Of a DNA stretch of 64,000 nt, positions 34,500 through 46,740 are shown piece after piece. The stretch covers positions 1,568,035 to 1,632,034 of the forward strand of contig BDGG01000012.1 of NCBI GenBank assembly GCA_001949185.1, in the 5' to 3' direction. A model generated the notes under the pieces. The model was given only the letters and a program-made list of their open reading frames with translations, was not told the DNA's origin and did no database searches. The DNA is from Ramazzottius varieornatus. Its lineage: Eukaryota; Tardigrada; Eutardigrada; Parachela; Ramazzottiidae. Within the stretch, counting starts at the first letter, position 1. Each line of letters opens with the position of its first letter. A program made the translations under genes and the position numbers.

Positions 34500-36429
34500 T
34501 TATTTTCTGGCTTTTACGTTCTTAGCGGGAGGATGAGGATGGTGATGAGCCTGCTCCTTCTCCGCTGCCTGGTTAGACTCCTTCAACCGAGCAAGTTCCG
34601 CCTGCCGCGCAGGCTCCTTGATCTGTTCGTTAGCGGCTTTGAGCTGGGCATTCGTGATGAACTTCTGCTGACACTGTGCTTTAGATCTGAGGTTCTCTTC
34701 GTTCGTCTCGGTGTTTCCACTGTCAAACGTCACCCGATTATTACTCGCAGGAAGTTTGGTACTGCGGTACTCCAGGAACTTCTCGTCCTCGATTAGCTGA
34801 CTCAGCTTGCCCCAGTCCGCGTGTTCGAAAAATTCCGGCAGTCTCTCGGAAACAATCTCGATATTCATCTTCGTAAGCTCAAGCAAACCTTCGATACTAG
34901 GATGAGATTCGAGGTATTGCTCGTCCTCTTCGAACATGCTGAAGGTCCGAGCAATCCGTTTGTTCATAGCCTGCAGTGCTTGTACGAAGTTTTCAAGGTC
35001 TTGCGCGTTCTCAGCTTGATCGACCAACAGAGCTCGGACTTCGGCTATGTCCTTGTCGTAGTTGTCTTGTAGAGTTTCGATCACCTTCTGGGCAGCTGCA
35101 GCTCGATCGGCAAGCCTGGCTTCGGTGTTGTCATGCTCTGTGTGAAATACAGACTGCTCTGGTCGGAGTACCGTGTTCAGGATGTGTAAGACTCGCTCTA
35201 TTTGGGATTGTAACATGGCGGCCTTCGAGACCTGGTCGCGAATATACCGAAGAACCTCTTCCGGGGTTCCCGCTTTGGTCGCCATGCACAGAGCCTCAGA
35301 AGCCCGTTTCAGTTCATTCGTCTGCAATTTGGCGATTTCGCTACTTCTGTCATCCTTTCCGACCGAAGATAACACGTGAGGGAACTTCTTGACGAAAGGT
35401 GGCTCGTGCCGAACGAGACTTCCGCCGGAAGTGCGTTGGATGTTTTCGTTCAGTCCGACCAGGTTCCTCGTACATTTCTTACAGAGCTCCCGGTGTTCTT
35501 TCATGGCTTCTTGAAGATCTTTGAGCATTTCTTTCTTTGTTATTTCCGCTTCTTCTAGCGCCCCAGTCGAACCGAAGAAAAGTTTCTCGGCACGGCGAGA
35601 TGCTCTGTCGCCTTCGTGCAGAATACTCGACAGGTACGAAATTTCCTTTTCCTGTTCTTTGATCCGAAGCTGCAGAACAAAGCAACTTTTCTCCTTGTTA
35701 CATTCGGCCATGTCACATTACATCGTACTGCATTACATTACTAGGTAAACTTACCTACCGTAAGGTCCTTACCGACAGGTCTTTCAAAGTCCTCTCGAAA
35801 TTCGTCGCATCTTCCTTCAAGTAGCCATCCACGGCAGCAAGCTTGCCCGCTATATCCTCTATCAGCTCGATATGCGTGGCTGCATTCGTGATGCATTTAG
35901 CGTTGTCGAAGGTCTTTCGGGCTACCCTTTTCATCGAATAATTCGGGAACTTTGTTCGAAAAATGATGTCGGTGCCGGAAGTCTTGTTCGAGATCGATAT
36001 TTTACGCTTCGTGTTGTTCTCTTGTTTAATCTGTTTCGCTCTTGCTTTGTGATAGATAAGGATATCCAAGCCTCTTCTCTTGAGCAATATTTTACGACGA
36101 AGCGCAGCCTTGATTTTGTCAGGTGTGGAATGTATGAAGCTCCGCGCTTCCTCCTGTGAGCGGCCGTGATGAACAAACATATTGAAAATAAAATCATTAC
36201 CGCCGTTCTTCGATGAATTTATAATGTGTTCCTCTTCGATTCTCTTGTCTTGAAGCTTTCCTACTTCCTCGTTGTGGACAATACGAGAATGTGAAAGATT
36301 CTCGTTAAAATTCTTCATGGACCTTTCCGCCACAACGACCATATGTCGAGAGTACTTCAAATCATCAATCAAATGTTGCGGGTCGATATCGATTTCATCA
36401 TGAAAATCATCCTCTTCCTCATCAGCCAT
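34500..36429 (-). CDS. Coiled-coil protein of unknown identity, about 608 residues
   Basis: Two exons, 35773-36429 and 34500-35669, join in phase if the GTAAGG donor after TLKDLS and the acceptor TTCTGCAG are used. Without splicing, a TAG stop at 35755-35757 and 44 bp would separate two frames, so the intron model is preferred. The N-terminus is very acidic (MADEEEDDFHDEIDID). Long heptad-like helical segments cover most of the protein, for example QIERVLHILNTVL and QNAKVIETL-like stretches. It ends in a His/Pro and Lys-rich tail. It looks like a structural or axonemal-type coiled-coil protein, but I do not recognise the family. Confidence 0.75.
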
Positions 36430-36762
36430 TACCAGAAATTCTCGGTGTGGTAAAAAACAGTAATCTCTCTAGTAGAAAAATACCACAAGCTCTAGAAAAC
36501 AGTAATTAGTATATCGTGAGAAACTTTTCAGAAACAAAGTAAGAGTAACAAAAGAAAGAGCAACGATCTAGTAGGTGAGCTCGACCTTGCGGGTCAAAGA
36601 GCAACTATTTGGCGCTATAAAACTTCTCTAGAGGTGACCGGCGCGGTAGTTGTGTTGTTAAGGTGTCACGTAGTGCAAACTTCTTCTTTCAGTAAAGGAT
36701 GTATGTCATCATGTGAACAACGGGGATGGAGGAACCATGGGTAAAGTACTTCAAAGGGTTCG
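36430..36762. other. Intergenic, nothing recognised
   Basis: A 333-bp spacer between the coiled-coil gene and the SVOP-like gene, both on the minus strand. It likely contains the coiled-coil promoter and the SVOP 3' end. Confidence 0.5.
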
Positions 36763-39511
36763 CTAATGAAACACGCCAGTTTCCTACGAAGAAAAGCGAA
36801 CCGGTGAGCCATACTTCGCAGTGAGTGAAAACCAAAAAAGCACAGTGCATTTACGGTTCTGGTGCGACAGCTTCATGGGGCATACCCATGGGTATGCGGC
36901 GAGCTTACCGGTAAATGCCGTCCTTTGGTCTCGATTGGAAGGAATATACAATTGATCGCTACAAGAGACGGAATGGACGTTCAGTTGAACAAGATTTTAC
37001 GAGCCGACCATCGGACAGCTGTTTTGCTTTAGGTGTTGAACATGCAAATACTTACCAGTTAGCAACATGACAGTAGCGTAGACAGCGAGAGCCGCTGGTA
37101 TGGACTTGGCTAAGAGTACCTGAGCGACGAACGGCGAGATCTAGAAAGGACAAACATTATAATTAAACGCTTACACCGTAAACGGAAAATCTGTTGGAAT
37201 ATTTGCTAGGGTAAAGAGTGTGATCGAACCTTACCATCGAACCGATACGGGCGAAAGAATTACATGTTCCAAGCCCGACAGCGCGGAATGTGGTGGGATA
37301 CACCTATAAAACAAATTCGGCGATTAGTACTCACATGTAAAGTACACAAGGATGAGCGAATAATGGCTGTTTGACAAGTGTTTATTCAACGGACTGACCT
37401 CTGAAGTGTACACGAAAACGACATTTCCGACCGCCGACATGAACATACGAGAACTCATGATGAAGAAAGACAGCAGATACCGCGTTGTGCATATGTTCAT
37501 CAGTAGGGTGAAGCCGGCACAACCGATCAGGTTCACCACGAATGTCCACTTTCGGCCCACGCGATCCATTAGCAGAAGATTAATCACCAGCGCTATCCAA
37601 AATGAAACCACAAGATATCAATAAAACCATAATGGTATTATGTTGGGTTAATCACGTACATACAACACCTGGGATGTCGGCGAATGGTTCCACCCAAAGC
37701 ATAATCTCGAATGGCGCAATCGCCAGTTGCAACTGGCTAGGAGCGTGCGCATTTTGAGAAAACAATTCTGGGGGAATCTATTTGCCGATGTTTGAATTAC
37801 TTTCTTACATCCGAATTCTCCAAGGGTTCCAACAATGATCGTCACGTAATCGTCAGTGGACAACGGTCGACATTCGCAGTCCTCAATGTTGATCGAAACG
37901 TGTTCTTCGGTCCGCACAACATTCCCTGGAAAAGAGCAGGAAGAGTTATGGACCAAGAATCACCGAATTATTAGTTTTGGGCGTGGTCGCTAGAGAAAGC
38001 ATACCTGAAATATCGCACATCTGGGTTCGCTCCACAATTTCGGTGGATCCTAGTACTACTCCAAAGTATCCGAAAGTCATGCAGAACCAAACGATGAAGA
38101 GCTGTATGGTCAGCCGGCGGTAAGGTCCGGAAAACATATCCTTGATCTTCCCTTGCTCTTGCTAACAGACCAAACCACGTCAAGAAAAGGCGTTACATGT
38201 GAGAAAACAGATACTGGAAGAAACACATAACATTATTTATTAGAAGGGTTTTTCAGAAATGACTTCTTACATGAGCTGGTTGTAATAATTTTCCGGCTGG
38301 GAGACTTGTGTTGTTTTCTCTGGCAATCTTTTGCAGGACAGACAACGCCCTGTCGTATCTATCAACCGACAGTAAGTATCTCGGCGACTCTGGCACCAGC
38401 TAAGCAGAAGAAAGTAAACACTATCATTAATACCGATTAAAGAGCAGCCCCCAACAAACTCTTTATAATTAGAACCGACAACACAGAAGCAACAAGAAAG
38501 CATCTACGGCTCTCACTCTGAAAAACGCAAGGCTGATCCACGCAAGAACCGCTGTAAGAACCATTAGCCATCGCCAGCCGAATTGCGGTATGATTATCGC
38601 CGCTGTGGCAATCAAGATGAAACTGCCTAACGCCCAAAATAGCTAAATGAAGGAACAACAAGAAGACATGCTCCGTTACGTCGAGACCCGAAACGTGGAA
38701 AACATGTGGACCTTACTTGGTTGAGGACTAAGGTTTTTCCTCGATGCTTCGGAGGAAGCATTTCCGCAAAAAGAATAAAGCTACAGAATACAAAAAAACA
38801 TTTCAATATAATTTTGGGCGTATATGTAATGTAATATAAAATCACCTTTGTCCTGTCCCAACTACGCAAGCTCCCACCATCATTCTCAGGAACAACAACC
38901 AGTGATAGGTGGGACTGAAGGCTGTCAAAACACCGAACCATCCCAGGAGGAACTGGACGATCCATAAGGTCGGCCACCGCCCATACTTGTCTGCCATTTT
39001 GCCCCATATCGGTCCAAAAACCAGCATACCGGCGAATACCACCTAAATAAATCAACTGGTATACGAAGTAACCAAAGCTGTATCTTGCGGGAAATTCAGC
39101 AAAGTTTACCTCTGTCAGAAACGTGAAAAGCGGCTTACGGTAGACAGAGTGGCCAGGTCGAACTGCGAAAGTCCCCATTCGCACCGCAGCACGGGAGATA
39201 GAACGGACAATAGCATAATTTCCACTGCGTCAGCAACCTGCATACCGATGAACAGAAAAAGCCCAGATGATTATATAACAAAATATTCGACCGGAAGTCA
39301 ACAGTTGAAAACAAACCCCGAAGAATCCAAGCACGCAGATCATCTTCAGCTGGTATCTTCCGAAGCCAATCGTTTCCAGTGCTTGGTCCACCGTGTATCC
39401 GTCCAGAGAATCGATGCTTTCTTCGGAGTCCCGTCGGCCCTCTTGTCGTTCGGCATCTTCCCGCATCTGGTGCATGGGAACTTCCACGACTGCAGGCTCG
39501 GGATGCTCCAT
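36763..39511 (-). CDS. SVOP: SVOP-like major facilitator transporter
   Basis: SV2-related MFS transporter; in animals SVOP sits on synaptic vesicles and its substrate is unsettled. About 12 exons run from ATG 39511. The start is a hydrophilic tail with the family's YTVDQALETIGFGRYQLKM. MFS loop 2-3 reads GKMADKYGRWPT. After TM6 come VPESPRYLLSV and IAKENNTSLPAGKL, diagnostic for SVOP. The second-half motif is DRVGRKWTF, followed by VYTSEVYPTTFRAVGLGTC. The last coding exons give LPIETKGRHLP and ETGVFH, ending at 36763. A Cys-containing lumenal loop (EDCECRPLSTDDY) lies before TM8. Around 12 membrane segments are expected; exon borders were only partly resolved. Confidence 0.9.
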
Positions 39512-40006
39512 GTTGCTTCCTGGCTCACCGTGTAAGTCACTGCAAGCGTTTCCGTACAGTGTTCACCCTGAATCTCCCGCGTGACTACTTAGCATGCTGC
39601 AGTGGAAAATCCGTCGACTCAGTAATTAGCTGCTGTAGTTCAAGCCGTAGAGATGGACGACTATCCGGCGCCGGTCAAGCAGACGCTGCAGCGCTGCTTA
39701 TCCTGGAGTGCGATTTCTTACAGAAGAATCAAAGGCGCTGGAAATTTGGATTCCACTTCCTTGTCTGTCACCTCCCATGCAAGTTAGAGAATGCAAATAA
39801 CGAGGAACACTGTCTAGCGAGACACTACGTTCTGACTTCTTTGTCAGAGCGGTTCATAATGGTGATGGATTATTACATAACCAACTTACACCGCAGAGAC
39901 AATCATTGAAGCGAAACCGCATAGTACGCATACCTCCCCAACGGACAAACTTGACACGGCTGACGCGACGTAACAAGCTGACACTGCCTTCGTTCTACCA
40001 GTACCA
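39512..40006. other. Intergenic upstream of SVOP-like gene
   Basis: Probable promoter side of the SVOP-like gene. Open frames here carry no recognisable domain. Confidence 0.5.
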
Positions 40007-41423
40007 GTGTCAGTCAGTGGTAGTGATGAGCATTACACGCAGATGGTCCGTGTAATGTAAATTGTAATGTAAAATAGTGTAATTGTAAAATTGTAATTAC
40101 ATTTCACACCAGTTTACATTTTACAAACCGAGCAGTTTATAACGTATAAAAGTGATATGGAGCGAGTAAAATGTCAGACCAACAACTACTGCGTTTGCAC
40201 AAAACATAGTTCTGTGCAATCGTTTTCCAGAAATAGATAAAAGTACGGGTTGCAATAGACATAAGCTTACAAAATGGCCATATTGACGAAGTTTTTCACA
40301 ATTGTCCCACGTAAATCAGCCAGGTTTACATTTTTCGTGGCAGAACGCTCAAAAATACCACAGATTTTCGGCTTGTAAAACGTGTATTTACATTTTACAT
40401 TTATATTACAACTTCCCGGCGGTTGTAATGCCGTGTAAAAGTGTTAATTGTAATGTAAAATGTAATGCTCATCATTAGTCAGTGGTGCCCGGAGACTCGG
40501 CGGAGAGGTCACAAACCGGCGTAAAAGTGGGTCAGCGGCAACTTGACCACTTTTATTTAGGGTCCAGTACTTAGGCCACGATACTGCATTAACTGCAAAA
40601 AAGCTCGGGTGCTTTTGACTGCAGTCACCGAGCCTGACCGAGGTAGAACTAAAATTCCGCATGTGGACTACGCGGAGGCAAAGCTTTTCCATCATGCCAA
40701 AACGAACATTATCACTGCCTACAAGCTTTGGCTTTTTCTTAAGTGCAGTATTGCCATTAAATCATAAGCTGTAATGGCATTGTTTTCGAACATTGATCAG
40801 ACTCGAGAATTCAGAAATTAGAGTGGGCAGAAACAACGCTCGAGATATCAATAACAGTCTATTCATGAACTTATAACGACCAAGACCTCTGCCAGTAAAC
40901 ACGTTGTTTATCCGCAAACGTACCAGGAAAACCATAATTACTCGCACGAAGAAAATATTCAGTCACATGATATCGACATTAAGTCTTTAGACGTACATTC
41001 GATATCAGCTTGAGTTAGTTCTGCTTGCTGCACCAACGAGTGCCGGTGCGGGTGGACAAAAGGCCAGGCCTGGGCAAGATTAAACTGGTTTTGGGAAAAA
41101 TATAATTCCCTTCTCCGACGTGCTACAATTCCTAGTGAACGTATGCTGCTTTCATCTGTAAGTCTCATGCACCCACTGCTTTGTTTGATCTCTAAAAAGG
41201 CTATAATTACACTTCCCAGCAAATGTAAATATTTTAAAACTGCCTTTACGTGCATGTGGATTTTTTGGGACGTTTTCTCGCTGTCAAATTACGGTTCAGA
41301 GAACAGCCAGTCACAATATGGAAGGTGTGCCCTGGAGCTGGACAAGAGTTGGACCTGTGGTCCAACACTTCACCTTGACCTTGCGTATTTTTTGTGACCT
41401 CTCCGGGCACCACTGGTGTCGGT
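40007..41423. mobile_element. Non-autonomous hAT-type element (outer), interrupted by a second one
   Basis: The outer element runs 40015-41415. Its ends are CAGTGG...TGCCCGGAG at left, split by the inner insertion, and CTCCGGGCACCACTG at right. They are inverted repeats continued by AGAGGTCACAAA, with an extra 11-12 bp in the left copy. Flanking 8-bp sequences are GTGTCAGT (40007-40014) and GTGTCGGT (41416-41423), 7 of 8 identical. An 8-bp duplication and a CAGTG-type end are the hallmarks of hAT elements. Without the insertion it would be about 936 bp, and no transposase was found in it. Confidence 0.7.
40021..40477. mobile_element. Non-autonomous hAT-type element (inner), 457 bp
   Basis: The ends TAGTGATGAGCATTACA (40021) and its reverse complement (ending 40477) match at 16 of 17 positions. 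It is flanked by exact 8-bp direct repeats GTCAGTGG at 40013-40020 and 40478-40485. The subterminal parts carry many repeats of TGTAATGTAAAA-like sequence on both sides, typical of hAT MITEs where they may bind transposase. It has no coding potential. It is inserted within the left end of the outer element. Confidence 0.85.
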
Positions 41424-42836
41424 GGTTGTACTCCACGCATGAACGCGCGACACAACTTCCTCGTTCGAGATTTTCGGTACCTGAATCGTGCTTCTTGAAT
41501 AATAATGCTGGAAAAAATGTACGAGGAACTTGGGAGACCTGGAATTGACGGAGCTCTTAGCAAAAACCTTTCAGCGTTCATTTGTTTCTCGAAGGTTTTG
41601 CTCAAGGCAGCTCGTGTGCCGCAGAGACCCAAGAGCTCAAAGTCCGCGATCGATCTTGAAGGGAGAACATATAACCACTGCAGATGCGATGTGTAGAGCG
41701 ATATCAGAATAATATTATTTCTGCGCGAGACTGCTTCAAAGAGCACACCAGATCGACTGAACCATTCCGAGCAGACGTTTGGATCCCAACTCCCAAGTTT
41801 ACTTGCCGAGGAACTCGAGAGCGGAACAGATCTCTTCTTGCAAACTTGCCAAATAGAATGAAGAAATGAACAACGAAGAGCAAAAGCAGGGACCCAAGAA
41901 ACTAAGATCAGAGATAAGTGGGAACCTCGGGTCAATGGTCAGCAGGCTCGACAATAGCCAAGAGGAGGCGGCCAAGATCAAGTAAGGGTTTTCGAGCCTG
42001 CCACCCCCGCACCCCGAGCCGTTGCGGGAATTCAAAATCTAAAAATTCAAATTTTCAGATCAGGTCAACCGGATTTAAGAAATCAATTTAATCTTAATTA
42101 CCAGCGGTCCGATCGACGGCAAGTCCAACGCTTTCCGCCAGACTTTACAGGTTTGTGACTTTGGACTACAGACTGCTGTTGGATCGCAGACTTCATCAGG
42201 AACACGGGTACGCCTTCTTACTTGTGAAGAAACTTGCGGATCCTCAACCGGACACCGATCCTCTTCGGTCGGTAAGTAGTCCATTCCGTATGACTGATGG
42301 TGTGTTTCAGAGTCTGAAATTCAGACTTTTACCTTCGCTGCTGTTCGCAGTCCTCTTGCTGGGAACTAGGACAGGGATAAGTTCTTATAGCCTACCTGCG
42401 GATACGCGCAAATCGATGTTGGGAATCTCATGGCGATCGTGAACGAATGATCCACTTGACTAAACTTTCGGAGTCAAAACCAACCTGTTACCGAATGTTT
42501 TGGTTCCTTTGATTGATTGATTTTGCAGGTGGTTAAACGAAGAGATTGAGCATCCGGTTTAGACCGGTCCTGCCACTTCGAGCAGCTCTGACACTTCTCG
42601 TATTGTTTGTTTATGGTCAAAAGGCTTGTTCATAAACCTGTCAACACCAGCCGTACTACGATTACGAGCAGAAAAGGAACGAATAGATCATGAAGTTTGA
42701 CAGTAACAAATCACTTGCGTGTTGGTGAATGGTTGGACAGTTTTGGCGCGAAATTGTTTATGCGTAACCTAAGTAGCTTCTGCTTATCCTTCTTCGAACT
42801 AACTACGGTTTGCAGTTTCTGGAACCGAATTAAAAA
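41424..42836. other. Mostly non-coding, one weak spliced candidate
   Basis: A plus-strand frame from the ATG at 41868 (MNNEEQKQGPKKLRSE) runs to a good GTAAGG donor at about 41982. It can join an acceptor near 42058, giving a small hydrophilic protein with a stop soon after. I do not recognise it and its expression is uncertain. The rest shows no gene. Confidence 0.3.
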
Positions 42837-45675
42837 ATGGCTGATAAAGAAGGAGGCCCCGTAACGAGAGCGCGGTCACAGCGAAGTCGCTCAAAGGAGC
42901 CCACCAACGTCACTCCCGTCACCAGAGCGTCTCGCGGAGCTCTCAGCCTGGAAGCAGTGGCTGAAGCTGACAACCTCTTCGCCACTCCCACCAGCACACA
43001 GTCCCAGAAGAGTGGCCGTACCGAGTCTTCGATGAGCATCAACTTGAATGGGAACAGTCCTCAAAACAGCTCCGGAAGTCGGGTCCATTCTCCTCAGCTG
43101 TCGCGTGCCCAGGAGAAAGACGAGCTTCACAACCTTAACGATCGGCTGGCCAAAGTCCTGACCCAGAACAGCAGATACAAGGAAGAAAATAGCCTTCTTC
43201 GGGTAGGCCTTTAAATCTCAGCTGAACAGTTTGATATAATGTTTCCATACGCGTGCGTTGTTTTAGGCTCAGTTGGAACACGTTGCAGAGACAACTTCTG
43301 CTGATCTGCAAGACCAAATTGACAAGTACAAGATCGAGATGGGCAAGCTCCGCAAGTGCGTCGATGTTGTGACGGCCGAGAAGGACCGAGAAATATTGGC
43401 CAAGGAGAAACTGGAAGCTCAGCTTCGGGATGCCAATTCAGAGTATGTATCACTATCCAATGCCACTCTACAGGGGACAGGCCGTGAAACTAGTCATAAA
43501 ACTTGCTTGTATCGCAAATAACTGGGGAAGTGTACGCTCCCCATAAAAGCCGCGCTGCGTAGAAAGTTTCACGGCCTGTCCCCTGTAGAGTGGCATTGCG
43601 CTATCATAACATAATGGTCCAAATAAGTCCTTCTTGATAACCAATAAACTAGCTCAACAAAAGCTGTCGTTATTCTTGTACAGGCTGAACGGGCTACGAA
43701 GTCGTGTGGATGATGCCGAGAGCCGCATGAAGCAAGCAGAGAGGGAGGCTCGAGATCGACAACAGAAGCTGGCCGAGGCGGAAGCAGTCGCTAAAGAACT
43801 CGATACCGAACGCCAGGTAAGAACAATTGTGCATCCGAATTAGCCTTCTAGGCTCTGAACTTCGTTGTTCTTCCTTCTAGCGTTTGGAGAAGCAGCTGAA
43901 CGACGCGCTGAAGAAGCTGGCCAGTGCCCAAGACAGTTTGGAGCGGGAGACCTTGACGAAGACTGACCTGGAGAACCAGCTGAAGACCGCGATGGAGGAT
44001 TCCGAGTTCCAGACTTCTCTTCTCCAATCGGTACGTTTCTAAAGGTGCATAATGATTTGAATATTCGTAACTTTTATTGATGGCTGTTGCAGAAAATCCA
44101 GCGACAGTCGGTTTCGGTGACGACGGTCGACTCTGCCCTTCGTCCGCAATCTGGTCCAGATCTTGCTGTTTACACCAGTGAGTTCCGTCAGATGATGGAA
44201 GATGCCCAGGCGGAACTGGAGGAGAACATGGAGCGAGCGTACGGACAGAAGGTATTTCCGTGTTCGAAGATCGAACCACGATTGTTTTTGTGGATGTATT
44301 TTTGAGTGCTTGAATTGGTTCTAGATCGACAACTTGGAGCAACGAGTCGGTATGCAGAGAAATCAGATTCAGGACTTGGGAAAGGCTTTGAGCGACAGCC
44401 AACGAGACCTGAAGGAGAACCAGAAAGATAACAAGGAACTGATGAAACAGGTTAGTCTATTATGGCAGAGAAATTTTGAAATACCGTATTCTGGACTGAG
44501 TAAACCCCGAAGTTTCTCTGTGCTTTTGTTGGAAACACCGTCTGAATAACTTTCGAACTGTTTATGATTTGTCTAGAAACAAAAGCTGGAAGCTGATATG
44601 GAGAAAATGGACCACAAGTACCGTCAACATCAGCTGGAAAGCGCTGATCGTATCAAGAACTTGTCAGCGCAAGCCAGCGAAACCATGAAGCTGTACCAGC
44701 AGCTGATGGAGGAGAACCGCGAGCTCCAAAACATTAACACTGAGATCACGGCTGAGTTGAGGATGTATGACAATTTGCTGAAAGAGGAAGAGATTCGGTA
44801 AGCCACTTTCCTTCTGAATTTCGAGCTTGCCAGAGTCTTACGAGTGTTTTATTGCAGACTGGGCATTCAGAGTCCCACGCAAGCTGAGCCCTCTTCTCGC
44901 AAGCGTCCACGATACTCCGATGGCGATGGTCTCGGTCGTAGTACCACCCCCGTGTCCCGCACGAACCGCTTGAAGCGCGGTATGGAGCGCCGCGACTTAC
45001 CGAGCTCCCAAGTTCGTTCGGTGATCAAGACGTCGGCTAATAAGTCCATCGCTTCGGGTCCTGTCCGCATTCTGGAAGTCATGCCGGGCAAAGTCATCCG
45101 CCTGGAGAACCAGTCTGACGAGGTACGTTGTTCCTACTCCTGGGTTTTGAACTGGCTGAACATTCACCGCTATTCAGAATATTCCACTGGGTGAATGGAC
45201 GTTGAAGCAGAAGAGCGAGCTGGGTGCCGAAGTCAGTCACAAGTTCCAGAAGGATCAGGTTATCAGCGCGCGCAGTATTATTTCTGTAAGTAACTCCAAA
45301 GACATCGTGAATTTGAATAATGAATCGGTTGGTTTTTGAGGTCGTGGTTCTGGTCTTATAGGTGTATTCGGCTTCACAGTCTCATGTGCCGCACGATGGC
45401 AATACGGAGATTCTGTCAGGTACTTTGTGGATCTCCAGCACGCCGTTGTTGACATCGTTGGCTGATACTTTCGGCACCGAAGTGGCCCAGTATGAGTCGT
45501 CTGGCGATACTGTGCAGATGGGCGATGGCGAGGCTGGTGGCGAAGTCTCTCGAGTCGAGAACAGGGTACGTGTGAATGGTCACTGGTCAGAGAGATCAGT
45601 GGTGATGGGATGATTTACACTCTTGTTTCTTGGTAGGGAGTATTCGGAAGCCTGAAGAGTGCCATTTTTGGATGA
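42837..45675 (+). CDS. Nuclear lamin without CaaX box
   Basis: Lamins form the nuclear lamina. Eleven exons join in phase: 42837-43202, 43267-43442, 43684-43816, 43881-44030, 44093-44251, 44325-44450, 44577-44797, 44858-45122, 45178-45285, 45362-45565 and 45637-45675 (648 residues). The head is long, about 90 residues, with SP sites including HSPQLSR just before the rod. The coiled-coil rod starts at EKDELHNLNDRLA and ends at LRMYDNLLKEEEIRL. A nuclear localisation signal follows (SRKRPRYSD). The Ig-fold lamin tail domain is clear: IASGPVRILEVMPGKVIRLEN, PLGEWTLKQ and NTEILSGTLWIS. The protein ends GVFGSLKSAIFG with no C-terminal cysteine, so it cannot be farnesylated as most lamins are. Intron 2 holds a fold-back element. 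Confidence 0.93.
43458..43598. mobile_element. 141-bp fold-back MITE in a lamin intron
   Basis: Perfect 34-bp inverted repeats at 43458-43491 and 43565-43598 surround a 73-bp centre. The arms include GGGGACAGGCCGTGAAACT. No coding capacity. CTATC occurs at both flanks but slightly offset, so a target duplication is not certain. Confidence 0.8.
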
Positions 45676-46004
45676 AGAGTTCCTGCGCTTTTGTCTCTCG
45701 TTGTTTAAAATATTAAGTTTTTTTTTCTGGTCTGGATGACATTTTTGTGTAATTTAGATCCTCTTATACATCTTATTTTGTATCTTTTTATGTTCGCCAA
45801 AGAGGGGAATCGTTTGTCAGCAACTTTTGTTTTCTTTGTCCGTGAATAAGTTAGAAATAAATCGGTTGTGAAGGACCCGACTTTCATTGAGCAGCAAGGA
45901 ATCTTTGATAGGTTTGTAACTGGTCTCTTGTGAGTATTCCAGTGTTTTCTCTTCAGGGGAACAGTTTGTAGGACATTAGGTGGGAGGAGTACATCTCCGA
46001 AGGG

Positions 46005-46192
46005 TACACGTACGTTGGGTAATTATGGGACACTAAAAAACTATGGGACAGGCCTTTTCGCGTACGTACATGACCGATTCACAGTACAGCAATATACTAT
46101 TCGACACTTTTCTACGGTTGAATTTCCATCTTGCCGTCCTTTCCGCCTGTCCCATAATTTTAAGTATCCCATAATTACCTACCGTACGTGTA
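46005..46192. mobile_element. GGGACAGGC-type MITE, copy 1
   Basis: 188 bp bounded by inverted repeats TACACGTACG and its complement. The inner arms hold TATGGGACAGGC and CGCCTGTCCCATAATTTT. It shares the ends and centre (GACCGATTCACA, TTCGACACTTTTCTA, CCGTCCTTTCCGCCTG) with the copy at 60858-61056. Confidence 0.8.
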
Positions 46193-46730
46193 CAGCAGGA
46201 GTTTGTGGAACTCGGATGTACATAGATTTATTGAGCCTCGACAATCTAGTCGACGGCTTCCTCGATCAGAGGATTCCCAAACATATCAAAATACAATAAT
46301 AACAGCTTTGGCAAGTGGAAGTGATCAAGACTAACTTCAGAAGATCGACGCATGGAAATTACAATCCGAGATCAGGCACCAGAAAAGAGGATGGAAATCT
46401 TCCACAACCATAGCAGAGTGAACTAACCACTAAACAAGGAAATGAGGGAGCGTTCTTTCCGCCTTCGTTCAGGTGCTCATCCGTCCATTTTCATGTCCGA
46501 CTGGCTTCGTCGTTCCCGGTTTGATGCTCGAGCTGGTCCATTTGAGTGGTTAGGTCTTTGCTGTCCGTCGCGAGGGTCCTCTTCGTTGATTGGGGTCCGC
46601 CCTCCGAACCTGGTAGTGCCGACGGAGACTTGGTCCGCCTTGCTTGCCGATTCGTGGTTCTGGTGGGCATTCGTCGGCCATCCTCCTCTATAGTCTCGGG
46701 GCAGGCTTCCCGGCCATGTCGTGCTGTCAT

Positions 46731-46740
46731 ATGACATGAC
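46731..46740 (-). promoter_or_regulatory. GTCATGTCAT motif, copy 2
   Basis: Exact 10-mer on the minus strand, inside TGTCATATGACATGAC, 213 bp upstream of the nicotinamidase start codon. Confidence 0.35.

Noticed and set aside
35670-35772. Two separate coiled-coil genes split by a TAG stop at 35755-35757
   Set aside because: A GT-AG intron of 103 bp removes the stop and joins both parts in phase, so one gene is simpler.
41246-41935. 229-codon minus-strand open frame
   Set aside because: It has no ATG at its start, overlaps the right end of the outer hAT-type element and resembles no protein family. Its length is probably chance.
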